A stretch of 64,000 bases of DNA from JANQEU01 sp965601455 (GTDB lineage: Bacteria > Bacteroidota > Bacteroidia > Cytophagales > Cyclobacteriaceae), in assembly GCA_965601455.1 (NCBI GenBank), contig OZ271831.1, positions 2,356,001 to 2,420,000 on the forward strand. Reading direction: 5' to 3'. The notes beneath the pieces are model-generated. The model searched no databases and was not told where the DNA came from. It was given only the letters and a program-made list of their open reading frames with translations. A program made the position numbers and the translations under genes. Below are positions 25,989 to 35,434 of the stretch, in pieces. Every line of letters starts with the position of its first letter. The stretch's first letter is position 1.

Positions 25989-27347
25989 GTGAAACGAAAA
26001 GACTTTATCAAGCTTTCCTCCTTAGCTCTTGTAGGCACTACCCTTCCAATTCCTTCCTGTACTCCTAAAAAGGAGGCTGCAGCTGCTGTAGAACTGCCCG
26101 AACCACGAATGAATTGGGCAGGTAACTACACCTATCGGGCAAAAAACCTACATACGCCAGCATCAGTTGAAGAAGTTCAAAACCTGGTTAGGACCTTGGG
26201 TAAGCAAAAAGCACTGGGATCCAGGCATTGCTTCAACAACATCGCAGATAGTCCAGATAATCAGATATCAACACAAAACCTGAATCAGGTCATCGAACTC
26301 GACCAGGAGAACCTCAAACTAACCGTGGAATCAGGTGCACGCTACGGAGAATTCTCCGTAGATCTGCACAACCAGGGGTACGCGCTGCATAACCTGGCTT
26401 CCCTCCCACACATCACCGCTGTAGGCGCCTGTGCCACTGCCACACATGGATCGGGAGTCACCAATGGCAACCTGGCTACAGCGGTTTCGGCAGTAGAATT
26501 GGTCACTCCCCAAGGAGAACTAATGACCATTGACAGGAATCACCCTGATTTTCCTGCCATCGTCGTTGGATTGGGTGCTTTTGGGATCATCACGAAAGTC
26601 ACCTTAGACATTCAACCGACTTTCGACGTCAGTCAACGAGTTTTCCTGGACTTACCTCTCTCCTCTTTGGTGGATGATTTTGACGCGATTATGTCCGCTG
26701 GTTACAGCGTCAGCTTGTTCACGGATTGGATGGATGAGAACATTAGTGAGGTATGGGTAAAAAGCAAGGAACCGGTTACCACTGACCTCGGGACAGACTT
26801 CTACGGAGCCCGGGCCGCCGACAGAAACATTCACCCGATTGTTACCCTGGATGCCATAAACTGTACGGAGCAGATGGGTGTGCCCGGACCGTGGTACGAT
26901 CGTCTACCCCACTTCAAAATGGGATTTACACCCAGCGCCGGTAAGGAATTGCAGTCGGAGTTTTTTGTCTCGCGGGAAAATGCCGTCGATGCCATTCTTG
27001 CGCTGGAAAAGAAAAAAGACCTGATCAATCCTCAATTGATGATTACCGAAGTACGCACAATTGCCGCTGATGACTTCTGGATGAGTCCTTGTTATCAGCA
27101 GGACAGTGTGGCCATACATTTCACCTGGAAACAAAATCCGAAAGAAGTAGGTGAATTAATACCGATGATTGAGCAGGAGCTGGCACCATTTAATGTCAGA
27201 CCGCACTGGGGTAAGCTGTTCACGCTAGATAGCCAAACCTTCGTTGAACGCTATCCAAAACTTAGAGACTTTGTCGATTTGGCCCGGCAATACGATCCGG
27301 AAGGCAAATTCAGGAATGCATACCTGGATGGGGCGATTTTTGGATAA
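25989..27347 (+). CDS. FAD-linked oxidase, alditol/aldonolactone oxidase-like
   Basis: This 452-residue protein has an N-terminal signal-like segment with a lipobox-like IPSC near residues 21-24, so it may be exported or membrane-linked. An FAD-binding PCMH domain follows (GSRHCFNNIADSPDNQIS, GARYGEFSVDLHNQG, then ITAVGACATATHGSG). A C-terminal D-arabinono-1,4-lactone oxidase domain holds HFTWKQNP and RPHWGKLFTL, where the His is near the substrate in alditol oxidase. The family oxidises polyols or sugar lactones with O2, giving H2O2. GTG at 25989 is the start. It ends 9 bases from the convergent ATP-grasp gene. Confidence 0.88.
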   Translation: MKRKDFIKLSSLALVGTTLPIPSCTPKKEAAAAVELPEPRMNWAGNYTYRAKNLHTPASVEEVQNLVRTLGKQKALGSRHCFNNIADSPDNQISTQNLNQVIELDQENLKLTVESGARYGEFSVDLHNQGYALHNLASLPHITAVGACATATHGSGVTNGNLATAVSAVELVTPQGELMTIDRNHPDFPAIVVGLGAFGIITKVTLDIQPTFDVSQRVFLDLPLSSLVDDFDAIMSAGYSVSLFTDWMDENISEVWVKSKEPVTTDLGTDFYGARAADRNIHPIVTLDAINCTEQMGVPGPWYDRLPHFKMGFTPSAGKELQSEFFVSRENAVDAILALEKKKDLINPQLMITEVRTIAADDFWMSPCYQQDSVAIHFTWKQNPKEVGELIPMIEQELAPFNVRPHWGKLFTLDSQTFVERYPKLRDFVDLARQYDPEGKFRNAYLDGAIFG

Positions 27348-27356
27348 TACGAAAAA

Positions 27357-28349
27357 TCAAACCAATGCAGGTTGAAGTTTTCCGCTTAGATATTCGGCAA
27401 TACGCCTCATCCCCTTCCATTGCCCAGCAGTATCTGCCTCCGCTTCACTGTTGTAATTGGTGTTGGTATTGATATCATAGTAAAAACGTTGGCCATTGGC
27501 ATCAGTGACGTATTCGATCCCCGCAATATCGATTCGCTCTTGGGATAAAAAATCCTCCAGTGCCGGTATATCCGGATTATCATACTTCTGAATAATTTCA
27601 AACATCTTGTCTGAAACGCCTGGTGTTGGACAAAAGGCATCGTCTACTGCACAGGCATCCGCTGGGCAAAGCTCAAATCCGTTGCTGGTGTCTACTCTTA
27701 CGGCGTAATAAAACTTTCCACCAACGAATTCCATCCGTATAATTCGCTGGTCAACAGGCTGAATATAGTCCTGCAAAAGGTAGATGCCGTCTAGGGTCTC
27801 AAGATTAATGATTTTAGAATCTTGCATGGAATTCTTTAAGCTTTCATATCCGTTGAATTTCTGAACACCTAAGCCTTTTCCACCACGATTTGGCTTTACT
27901 ATAAAGGGTGTTTCTCGGTAAAGTGTTGCCTGCTCAAGCAACAACTCCACATTGTTGGCGATGTAGGTCCTAGGGGTTTTTAATCCGTGCCGATTAAGTT
28001 TCAGGTATTGAAGTGTCTTATTCACCTCAGTTTGTACGGTTTGATCGCCATTAATGACAGTACGTCCATGCGATTGTAGCCACTGAATTAAAGGAATCGT
28101 CAATTCCACTGAAAATCGGTTTCCCCTGGTATGTGACGAGGCACTCATACGGTTGTAGAAAATACCTTCCGGCGGTACAGATGAGAGATCGAATCCCCCC
28201 TCCTTCACATTCCAGTTATAATAGGGAACGCCCATAGCGTCTAGCTCTTTCCAAAGAGGCTCTACCCACTCTTCATTTTCATGGATAATGTAAATACCAG
28301 GAATTTGGTCGTGCTGGGAATTTATGTCTGGTTGAAAGTAGTGCTGCAT
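27357..28349 (-). CDS. ATP-grasp ligase, RimK/glutathione-synthetase-like
   Basis: This protein of about 330 residues has an ATP-grasp domain. PFIVKPNRGGKGLGVQKF provides the ATP-binding Lys and glycine loop. DFLSQERIDIAGIEYV and FYYDINTNTNYN carry the metal-binding acidic and Asn residues. Family members join an amino acid to a carboxylate with ATP hydrolysis. The substrate here is unknown. The frame opens at TTG 28376, but ATG 28349 (MQHYFQPD) is preferred. The gene is convergent with the FAD oxidase. It has no obvious operon partner; the CIA30-like gene upstream is 99 bases away. Confidence 0.85.
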   Translation of the reverse strand: MQHYFQPDINSQHDQIPGIYIIHENEEWVEPLWKELDAMGVPYYNWNVKEGGFDLSSVPPEGIFYNRMSASSHTRGNRFSVELTIPLIQWLQSHGRTVINGDQTVQTEVNKTLQYLKLNRHGLKTPRTYIANNVELLLEQATLYRETPFIVKPNRGGKGLGVQKFNGYESLKNSMQDSKIINLETLDGIYLLQDYIQPVDQRIIRMEFVGGKFYYAVRVDTSNGFELCPADACAVDDAFCPTPGVSDKMFEIIQKYDNPDIPALEDFLSQERIDIAGIEYVTDANGQRFYYDINTNTNYNSEAEADTAGQWKGMRRIAEYLSGKLQPALV

Positions 28350-28448
28350 ACTTCTTAATGATTGAAGAAGAAACAACGTTCTGTACGATTAAGGGTTTAA
28401 CAGAATCGATTGGGTTGAGCTGAAAGTCTTGTAGATGACCTTTAGTAG

Positions 28449-28970
28449 CTAGATCAGCTCTATGCTCTCAACTTGAAGTCGGAAATCCTGCGCTTTCTTA
28501 TTGCCGATCAAAAAGCCAATTTCTGCAATGACCTGATGATCGAAATTCGAAATGTCGAGTCGCCTTCCCCGGAAAACTGCCCTCATCGTTGATAGTGGCA
28601 CCTCTATAGTTTGCCACTCTCCGGTAGTGGAAATGTCAGCCGTATAAGTCCAATACGCCCGGCGATCGTGCTTGATTCGAAGTTGGTAGCGGTGACCATC
28701 TCCTTTGATTCGTAATCGTACAGATTTGGAATCACCAATTGGATATTTCTTTCTGAATTCGTGACGAATGGACGAGAAACCGCCGTTGTTTTCCAGGCTG
28801 ACTCGTCCGCGATAGTCCAGGTTTCCATCAGAGTTGATATCCAGATCCCCTTGCGATCTCCCTCCCATAACCACATCATCCACTACCCGCCAGCCGGATA
28901 AATCTTTAGTTTCCGCAAAATTGAAAAGGGTAATCTCTGTCAATGCCATCCACACAATTATTAAAAGCAT
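28449..28970 (-). CDS. CIA30 family protein
   Basis: This 173-residue protein has a short N-terminal hydrophobic start and a beta-sandwich domain of the CIA30 (complex I intermediate-associated protein 30) type: WRVVDDVVMGGRSQGDLDI, YRGRVSLENNGGFSSIRHE and the C-terminal IAEIGFLIGNKKAQDFRLQV. In mitochondria CIA30 helps assemble complex I; bacterial members are poorly characterised. The jelly-roll resembles a carbohydrate-binding module. No complex I gene lies nearby, so no role is assigned. Confidence 0.88.
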   Translation of the reverse strand: MLLIIVWMALTEITLFNFAETKDLSGWRVVDDVVMGGRSQGDLDINSDGNLDYRGRVSLENNGGFSSIRHEFRKKYPIGDSKSVRLRIKGDGHRYQLRIKHDRRAYWTYTADISTTGEWQTIEVPLSTMRAVFRGRRLDISNFDHQVIAEIGFLIGNKKAQDFRLQVESIELI

Positions 28971-29089
28971 ATTCTTAAACCACCAAGGGACACTACGTAG
29001 TTCAAACTGGAGTAATATTTTTTGTTACACCGCTATTTTTACGGAAAATCTCGGTACGTGCTTGGACTGCGATATTACCGTAAACAGGC

Positions 29090-29548
29090 CTAGTCGAGTG
29101 ACTGTAAAATCAGCTGAACAATTTCTTTATCCGGAGCCTCTACCCCATCTACATTCACTCGTTTGATTACTGGACGGTTACCGCAGCAGTCTTCACTTTG
29201 TTTCTTCTCGATGTCAAAGTTTAGCGTTACAGGTTCATAAAAACCCGAAAACTCCAGCGTCAACTGGTCACTGAATCCGGGATATACCTCAAGAGCCTGA
29301 AATTCGTCATTTAATGAATTGGAATAGAAGTAGTCATCCTCATCAGAGAAGACTATGGTTATTTGATCGAGCGCGATAGTACTATCGCCAAACAACAGAT
29401 CCTGCCCATCGGCATCAAATAGTTGTACATAAACAGGTTTGCCAATATCCTGGCAGTCATTACAGCTCAGGCGGATGTTACAAGAGTATCCTATTAAGAG
29501 CATTCCGACAATTGAAAATAGAAACGAGATTTGCGGTAGATTTTTCAT
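29090..29548 (-). CDS. Predicted lipoprotein of unknown function
   Basis: This 152-residue protein has an N-terminal signal anchor and lipobox-like LLIGYSC near residue 23, then a Cys-rich spot (NIRLSCNDCQDIG). A beta-strand-rich domain ends in a pair of cysteines (SEDCCGNRP) and a short tail. The four or more cysteines could form disulfides in the periplasm. No family is recognised. The gap to the divergent response regulator is 162 bases. Confidence 0.7.
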   Translation of the reverse strand: MKNLPQISFLFSIVGMLLIGYSCNIRLSCNDCQDIGKPVYVQLFDADGQDLLFGDSTIALDQITIVFSDEDDYFYSNSLNDEFQALEVYPGFSDQLTLEFSGFYEPVTLNFDIEKKQSEDCCGNRPVIKRVNVDGVEAPDKEIVQLILQSLD

Positions 29549-29710
29549 AGCTAGATACTTAGTTCATTTTTTCCAATAACGACAATTACCGATTGAAAAG
29601 TATGGGTAATGATCAATAACTGATTGATTTTAGGCATTTACTAATTGACTACTAAAACCCGATTTATTCTTTTGCTAAACCCTTATATTAGTAATAGCTA
29701 ACCCAACCCT

Positions 29711-30082
29711 ATGAAGCTATTGACATGCGTTGCCATAGACGACGATCCATTATTTCTGCGTAAACTCGAAGCACTTGCAGATGAAATCCAGTGGCTACAG
29801 TTGCTGGGAACATTTAAAGATCCGGTGAAAGCCACTGAATTCATTGGAGAGAAACAACCGGATTTCGTTTTTCTCGACATCGAAATGCCCTATGTAGATG
29901 GCTACAGAGTACTGGATTGGATCCTTCCAAGACTGGAACCCAATCTTCCAAAAATTGTCATGATTACGGGGAACATCAATTTGATTGAAAATCAGCACAT
30001 CGCTGTCGCATTGACTCTGTACAAACTGGATCTGAATACACCCAAAGATCTGGAATCGTCTTTAATTCGTTTAGTGAGTTAG
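29711..30082 (+). CDS. Single-domain response regulator receiver protein
   Basis: This 123-residue protein is only a CheY-like receiver domain: the acidic pocket DDD (residues 10-12), the phosphoacceptor Asp in FLDIEMP (D56), and the conserved Thr in VMITGN. It lacks a DNA-binding output domain, so it would act by protein contact, for example in a phosphorelay. No histidine kinase lies next to it. The receiver closely resembles those of LytTR-type Bacteroidota regulators, but the LytTR domain is missing. A MORN-type gene starts 47 bases downstream. Confidence 0.85.
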   Translation: MKLLTCVAIDDDPLFLRKLEALADEIQWLQLLGTFKDPVKATEFIGEKQPDFVFLDIEMPYVDGYRVLDWILPRLEPNLPKIVMITGNINLIENQHIAVALTLYKLDLNTPKDLESSLIRLVS

Positions 30083-30129
30083 TAGACTTTCATGAGGAAC
30101 CCACAACTCACTTTAACCGTTACGCTACT

Positions 30130-30876
30130 ATGCACGAACGCAAGGTTCTACTAGCCCTATCAGTTTCTCTACTATTTTTATTTGGAATTTCATGGCATGT
30201 TGCCAGGAACTTCATTGATTCCAACAACGGATACGTAAGCGAGCTGGAGTCGATTGTGAAGGATGGAGAACGAATTTCTCGTCGATCTGATGGGTCTATA
30301 AAGACAATCATTCACTACGATAAAGGTGTAAAAGATGGTGAGGCTTTACTCTATTACGACGACGGCCAAACCATCATGCTACGCATGCAATACACCCAGG
30401 GGAAACGATCCGGAACATCTGTGAAATATTACAAAGACGGGAGCGTGTACGCAGAAACCAGTTACCGAAACGATGTAATGCATGGCACCAGGAAGACGTT
30501 CTATCGAGATGGATCAGTTAGATCGGTAGCCAACTATGGGTACGGTCTGCCAGCAATCGGCCTGGCTGAGTACTATAAGAATGGAAAAGTAAAGGAGCTA
30601 CCAGCGATCACTTCCTTCCGATCCCATAAGAAACTAACGTTGGATGTAGACGGCAACTGCAAGGACGTCCGTTTTTTCATCGGAGATCTGGTGCATGGCC
30701 AATTCCTGAATGAAAAAGATCCGGATCTCATTCCAGTTAAGAAATCAGCAGCCGGTCATACTATAGACCTGGATGTCTTCACACCTAGCTATCTTAAGCT
30801 GCAGGACGTCATATGTGTTTGCAAATCCGGCATGGGAAATCCGGTAATCCTCACGAAGAGAGCAATCAGCGATTAA
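30130..30876 (+). CDS. MORN-repeat membrane-anchored protein (YwqK-like)
   Basis: This 248-residue protein has an N-terminal transmembrane helix (KVLLALSVSLLFLFGISWHV) and about four MORN-variant repeats, such as YYDDGQTIMLRMQYTQGKRSG, YYKDGSVYAETSYRNDVMHG and FYRDGSVRSVANYGYG. Such repeats are common in Bacteroidota proteins annotated as YwqK-family antitoxins, but no toxin gene is adjacent. The C-terminal 90 residues are non-repetitive. It is probably exposed outside the cytoplasmic membrane. Function unknown. Confidence 0.75.
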   Translation: MHERKVLLALSVSLLFLFGISWHVARNFIDSNNGYVSELESIVKDGERISRRSDGSIKTIIHYDKGVKDGEALLYYDDGQTIMLRMQYTQGKRSGTSVKYYKDGSVYAETSYRNDVMHGTRKTFYRDGSVRSVANYGYGLPAIGLAEYYKNGKVKELPAITSFRSHKKLTLDVDGNCKDVRFFIGDLVHGQFLNEKDPDLIPVKKSAAGHTIDLDVFTPSYLKLQDVICVCKSGMGNPVILTKRAISD

Positions 30877-30945
30877 TTATTTAATTACAGAGTCATAAAT
30901 GTTTATCTGACAGATACTTATGTCTCATTATTTTAACTCAATAGT

Positions 30946-33663
30946 TTAAGTCCTTTCTTCAAAGTAGTCTAACTCCCTGGTCTCAGTTGGATTATCTCCA
31001 ACTTCCTTCTCAGCGTAGTTACTATCTTCATCCGCTGCCTTGATTATAAACCCACGCTTACGGAACATATGCAGCATCGTAGTATTTGATTTTAGCACAT
31101 TTGCATATACATATTTGATGCCTCTTTCTTTCGCGATCTCCATAATCAGGTTCATAAACCGGTTGCCCAATCCATGTCCTTGCCATTTATCAGCGATCAC
31201 AATAGCAAACTCGGCTCGTTGACCGTCCGGGTCAGAAACCAATCGCACTACTCCTATCATCCGTCGTTTGTCTCCTTCCTTGATTCTAGCAATCAAGGCT
31301 ATCTCCCGATCGTAATCGATTTGGGTATACCGAGTAAGCATTTCGTGAGTCACCTGGTTGATGTAACCAAAGAATCTGAAATACTGTGTCTGCTTGGACA
31401 GATTCGCAAATAGCTCCTTCTCCAATGGCTCATCATCAGGACGAATGGGTCGTATCTTAACTTCCTGACTGTTAGACAGTTTCCAATAACTGATGTACTC
31501 TTTTGGGTATGGTCGAATAACCAGGTGATCATACGTCTTGATAACATTTTTATCTACAGTATCATCCAGTATGACTTTGGCATCTAACACCACTCCACCT
31601 TCAGCATCAACAGCGAAAGGATTGATATCCACCTCCTTGATCTGCGGAAAGTCCATAACCAGGTAGGCAAACTTATAGAGCAGGTAATAGATAGACTGAA
31701 GGTCAACGGCTTCCATACCACGATATCCCTTCAACAATCGGTATATCTTGGTGTTTTCCACCAGTTTCTGAGCCAGTTTCATATTCAGCGGAGGTATACC
31801 AACGTTTAGGTCTTTAAAGACTTCCACGGATACCCCTCCCATTCCAAACACGACTACCGGCCCGAAAATGGGATCTTTCTTACTACCAATGATCAACTCG
31901 TATTTCCTTGAGATCATTTGCTCCACCAGTACACCGGCAATTTTGGCTTCCGGACGATGGGTTTCTGCCGCTTTGAGTATACCCTCATAGGCCTGTAAGG
32001 CATGATCATCGTCGTGAATTCCCAATCGAACACCTCCAATATCCGACTTGTGTGTGATTTCAGGGGAAGCAATTTTCATGGCCACCGGATAGCCGATTTC
32101 CTTACAAAACTCAAGTGCCTCATCCGCGGATTTGGCAACCTTATGTCGTGCCGTTGGTATTTGATAATGATCAAGCAGATCCTTCGCTTCATCTTCAGTA
32201 AGTACCGATCTACCCTCATCGATTATTCCCTTCAACAATTGATGTGCCTTCTCAGAGTCAGGTTTAAATGCCTGGGGAATAGTTGAAGGAGTTTCATAAA
32301 GTGACTGAATGTTTTGCGTGTATCGGTGCATGCTGATGAACGTATTTACCGCGTTCTCCGGAATTCGGTAAACCGGAATGTTGCCCTTATCCAGCACTTC
32401 ACGGCCATCTGCTACGTCTTTCTCCCCCATCCAGCTGGCCAATATGGGTTTCTTACTGGATTTTACGAGCTCGACGATATTCTCAGCGATTTCTTTGGAA
32501 TCCGTCATCGCCTGTGGTGTCAATACAATTAGAATACCATCTACATTCGGATCCTTTAGGATGATTTCGGTAGCCGCTTTATATCGCTCCGAGGTTGCAT
32601 CTCCCAGCACGTCAACAGGGTTACCATGACTCCAAACCGGAGGCAATACTTTGTTGAGCTCCTTCATGGTATCTTCCGAAAGTTCAGCCAGTTGTCCTCC
32701 CTTATCAATCAAATGATCAGTGGCCAAAACACCTGGGCCTCCGGCATTGGTAATGATCGCCAGTCGATTCCCTTCGGGACGCGGTTGCATGGCAAGCGCC
32801 TGAGAGGCATTAAACAATTCTTCGATGGTGGTGACTGGGATGATGCCGGCTCTTTTGAATGCCGCATCAAAGGCATTGTCATTACCAGCAAGTGTTCCTG
32901 TGTGGGACATGGCTACCTTGGCCCCTGCCGAACTCTTACCAGCCTTAAGGACGATTATGGGCTTATTTCTGGAAAAGGCCCGTGCAGCACTCATAAACTG
33001 ACGTGCGTTGGTCAGTGACTCCATATAAATCACAATACTGGATGTGTTTGGATCTCTGCCGAAATAATCAATCAAATCATGGAATCCGACATCAATCATG
33101 GATCCAATCGAAACGAAATGACTGAATCCAACATTTTGCTCCACAGACCAGTCCAAAATAGCTGTACATAGTGCCCCACTTTGGGATATAAATGCAATTT
33201 TTCCAGGTAAAGCCATTTTATTGGCAAAACTCACATTGAGCTTGGATGATGGTTTGATAAATCCCAGGCAGTTTGGACCGATAATACGCATATTGTATTT
33301 CTTGCCGTACCCTAGAATCGTGTCCACCATTTTATGGCCATCGTCACCAGCTTCCATGAAACCAGCGGAAATGATAACGACTCCCCCAACTCCGTATTCA
33401 CCGCATTCCTGAACGAGCTCCGGAACGGTCGCTGCCGGCGTAGCAATGACGGCAAGGTCAATTTCATCGCGTGTTTCTTTGAGATTTGCGTAACTCCTGA
33501 CTCCATAAATACTCTTATTCTTGAAGTTGATGGGATACACCGTACCTGCAAATCCAGAACCTATGAGATTCTTGATCAGTGCATGACCTACAGTACCTTC
33601 CCGATTGGAAGCTCCGATAACCGCTACCGTATTAGGTTTAAATATTCTGTCGAGCGAGTTCAT
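30946..33663 (-). CDS. ADP-forming acyl-CoA synthetase fused to GNAT acetyltransferase
   Basis: This 905-residue protein carries, in order, a CoA-binding domain (VAVIGASNREGTVGHALI near residue 15), a succinyl-CoA ligase-like domain with the likely phosphohistidine H254 in AMSHTGTLAG, an ATP-grasp domain (AMKIASPEITHKSDIGGVRL near 550), and a C-terminal GNAT domain (WQGHGLGNRFMNLI, the acetyl-CoA loop). It resembles the Pat-type architecture of protein acetyltransferases and the ADP-forming acetate-CoA ligases. With H254 present, the synthetase half may still be active, unlike some Pat enzymes. Its start overlaps the stop of the HDAC-fold gene (ATGA), so the two are translationally coupled. 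Confidence 0.92.
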   Translation of the reverse strand: MNSLDRIFKPNTVAVIGASNREGTVGHALIKNLIGSGFAGTVYPINFKNKSIYGVRSYANLKETRDEIDLAVIATPAATVPELVQECGEYGVGGVVIISAGFMEAGDDGHKMVDTILGYGKKYNMRIIGPNCLGFIKPSSKLNVSFANKMALPGKIAFISQSGALCTAILDWSVEQNVGFSHFVSIGSMIDVGFHDLIDYFGRDPNTSSIVIYMESLTNARQFMSAARAFSRNKPIIVLKAGKSSAGAKVAMSHTGTLAGNDNAFDAAFKRAGIIPVTTIEELFNASQALAMQPRPEGNRLAIITNAGGPGVLATDHLIDKGGQLAELSEDTMKELNKVLPPVWSHGNPVDVLGDATSERYKAATEIILKDPNVDGILIVLTPQAMTDSKEIAENIVELVKSSKKPILASWMGEKDVADGREVLDKGNIPVYRIPENAVNTFISMHRYTQNIQSLYETPSTIPQAFKPDSEKAHQLLKGIIDEGRSVLTEDEAKDLLDHYQIPTARHKVAKSADEALEFCKEIGYPVAMKIASPEITHKSDIGGVRLGIHDDDHALQAYEGILKAAETHRPEAKIAGVLVEQMISRKYELIIGSKKDPIFGPVVVFGMGGVSVEVFKDLNVGIPPLNMKLAQKLVENTKIYRLLKGYRGMEAVDLQSIYYLLYKFAYLVMDFPQIKEVDINPFAVDAEGGVVLDAKVILDDTVDKNVIKTYDHLVIRPYPKEYISYWKLSNSQEVKIRPIRPDDEPLEKELFANLSKQTQYFRFFGYINQVTHEMLTRYTQIDYDREIALIARIKEGDKRRMIGVVRLVSDPDGQRAEFAIVIADKWQGHGLGNRFMNLIMEIAKERGIKYVYANVLKSNTTMLHMFRKRGFIIKAADEDSNYAEKEVGDNPTETRELDYFEERT

Positions 33664-34616
33664 ATATTCCAGTATTTTTTTAATTCGTGTTGCAAAAGCC
33701 CCAGGTTAATCTCGTATTCCTCCCAGGCCCTAATGTCTGTTTCTGTCTTCTTTTCAACGTGTTTATACGACTTCCCGTTGATTCCATCCATGAAGCTGTA
33801 TAAACACTTCGGTAGTTCTATGATATTGTACCCTCCTTCCAGGGTGGCAAATCGATTGGGAAACTCTTTTCTGAGTCTTTTACCCATGGTATAGTACGAA
33901 TGTGTGCTTAGTCTCAAATCAAGAAGCAGATCGTATTGATGGGCATCGAAGCCTGCAGAAAGTGCCAGGACGTCCGGATTAAATTCCTTTGCATAAGCCA
34001 GCATCGTTTCAAAAGCATCCATGAAAATATCGTCTCCCGAATGCAAAGGTAGTTGCACATTCCAGGTGAACCCCGAACCCTTATTCTTTCCGATCTCTTT
34101 CGCAGCACCATGACCTGGAAATGCAGGAAACTGGTGGCAAGACCAGTAGGCAACCTGATCCGTTTCATAAAAGATCTCGGAAGTTCCATCTCCAAGATGC
34201 CCATCAAAATCAAAAATTAGGACTTTTTTTCCCTGATTAACCAGGTGCTGAGCCGCGATTGCCACGTTGTTGAAAATGCAAAATCCACTGGATCGATGAG
34301 GATAAGCATGGTGTCCTGGAGGACGTACAATCGCAAAGTCATTGTTTTCAGCCGCCATGATAGTAGCGTTTGCCGCATAAACAGCCGCTTCAAAACTCTT
34401 TGTACTGGTCACGGTATCCTGATCAAGATGACCACCATGAACACTTTGTTCTCGAACATGCCGCACGTACGATTCACCGTGGATAAGTTCTACGACCTTT
34501 TCATTGTACTCAATGTCAGATTCAGGTAAACCCTCTAATGATTCCAGACGCTTTTTATTTTCCGGGTGCATCCCTGTATCATGCTCCAGGAAAATTGGGT
34601 GTGAGATGAGTTTCAT
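33660..34616 (-). CDS. Histone deacetylase family protein (class II/AcuC-like)
   Basis: This 318-residue deacetylase-fold enzyme has RPPGHHAYPHRSSGFCIFNN with the catalytic His pair and Gly-rich loop, a zinc-ligand strand in DFDGHLGDG, and SAGFDAHQYD near residue 220. It should remove acetyl groups from lysines or small amides. The coupled downstream gene carries an acetyltransferase domain, so it may remove acetyl groups that the partner adds. This is inference from the overlap. The Crp-family gene is divergent, 98 bases upstream. Confidence 0.92.
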   Translation of the reverse strand: MKLISHPIFLEHDTGMHPENKKRLESLEGLPESDIEYNEKVVELIHGESYVRHVREQSVHGGHLDQDTVTSTKSFEAAVYAANATIMAAENNDFAIVRPPGHHAYPHRSSGFCIFNNVAIAAQHLVNQGKKVLIFDFDGHLGDGTSEIFYETDQVAYWSCHQFPAFPGHGAAKEIGKNKGSGFTWNVQLPLHSGDDIFMDAFETMLAYAKEFNPDVLALSAGFDAHQYDLLLDLRLSTHSYYTMGKRLRKEFPNRFATLEGGYNIIELPKCLYSFMDGINGKSYKHVEKKTETDIRAWEEYEINLGLLQHELKKYWNI

Positions 34617-34714
34617 CCTTTAATTTAGGTAGCAAAATTAGAAGTGCTTTTATCGCAAGGTGCTAATATGGATCATTGTGTAACTTGACATTTTTCAATC
34701 AGTATTGGTAGTTC

Positions 34715-35290
34715 ATGTACGACAAATTTTTATCGGTATTTGAGCAGGTAGTCCCACTCTCAACTGAAGAGAAAGATGCGATTCAATCAGCAGTGAATCC
34801 AATCACCTTTTCCCGCAAGCAAAAACTACTGGATAGTGGTGCTGTTTCACAGGAAATGTTCTTCGTGAATAAAGGATTACTCCGACTTTACGGATATAAA
34901 GAAGGCGAGGAAAAAACTCTTTTTTTCTTTACAGAAGGTATGTTGGCCGGCAACATCCGGAGTTACCTACCTGAAAAACCCAGTGAATTAGTGATAGAAT
35001 CAATGGAAGAAGGAAATGGATTGGTTATAACAAAAAATGCACTAGAAGATTTATTTGCTTTTTCACCAAAAATTAGCCTCGTAGGACTTGCTTTGACTCA
35101 GGTAAGAATGACCCAACTGCTGGATTTCTTTTCGTCTTTTGTGCTCGATTCCCCTGAAGAGCGTTACCTCAAATTCATAGAAAGCCATCCTAACCTGGTT
35201 CAGCGTGTACCTCAGCATATCATAGCATCATTTCTGGGAGTCACGCCGGTCTCCTTAAGTCGAATCAGAAAACGAGTGACCGGAAGGTAA
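34715..35290 (+). CDS. Crp/Fnr family transcriptional regulator
   Basis: This 191-residue protein has an N-terminal cyclic-nucleotide-binding-type barrel (FSRKQKLLDSGAVSQEMFFV, GYKEGEEKTLFFFTEGMLAG) and a C-terminal winged helix (RVPQHIIASFLGVTPVSLSRIRKR). There is no Cys cluster of the Fnr type, so an iron-sulfur sensor is unlikely. The short barrel is of the kind common in Bacteroidota Crp proteins. It may regulate the hemerythrin gene 145 bases downstream or the divergent deacetylase. Confidence 0.92.
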   Translation: MYDKFLSVFEQVVPLSTEEKDAIQSAVNPITFSRKQKLLDSGAVSQEMFFVNKGLLRLYGYKEGEEKTLFFFTEGMLAGNIRSYLPEKPSELVIESMEEGNGLVITKNALEDLFAFSPKISLVGLALTQVRMTQLLDFFSSFVLDSPEERYLKFIESHPNLVQRVPQHIIASFLGVTPVSLSRIRKRVTGR

Positions 35291-35434
35291 ATTCTCGTTA
35301 TATCCCTAATGCTAGGGATGCGAAAATGGCTATTACTAACGATTGAATCGCGATATTCCGTTAGGTATTTTTGTAAAAGAGTTTGCGTGAAAGGCAGACT
35401 ATGACCAATCAAGAATTCCAAAACTTTCTCCATC

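Noticed and set aside
33334..33894. 186-residue plus-strand frame across the acyl-CoA synthetase/HDAC junction
   Set aside because: It is antisense to two well-recognised coupled genes and has no domain.
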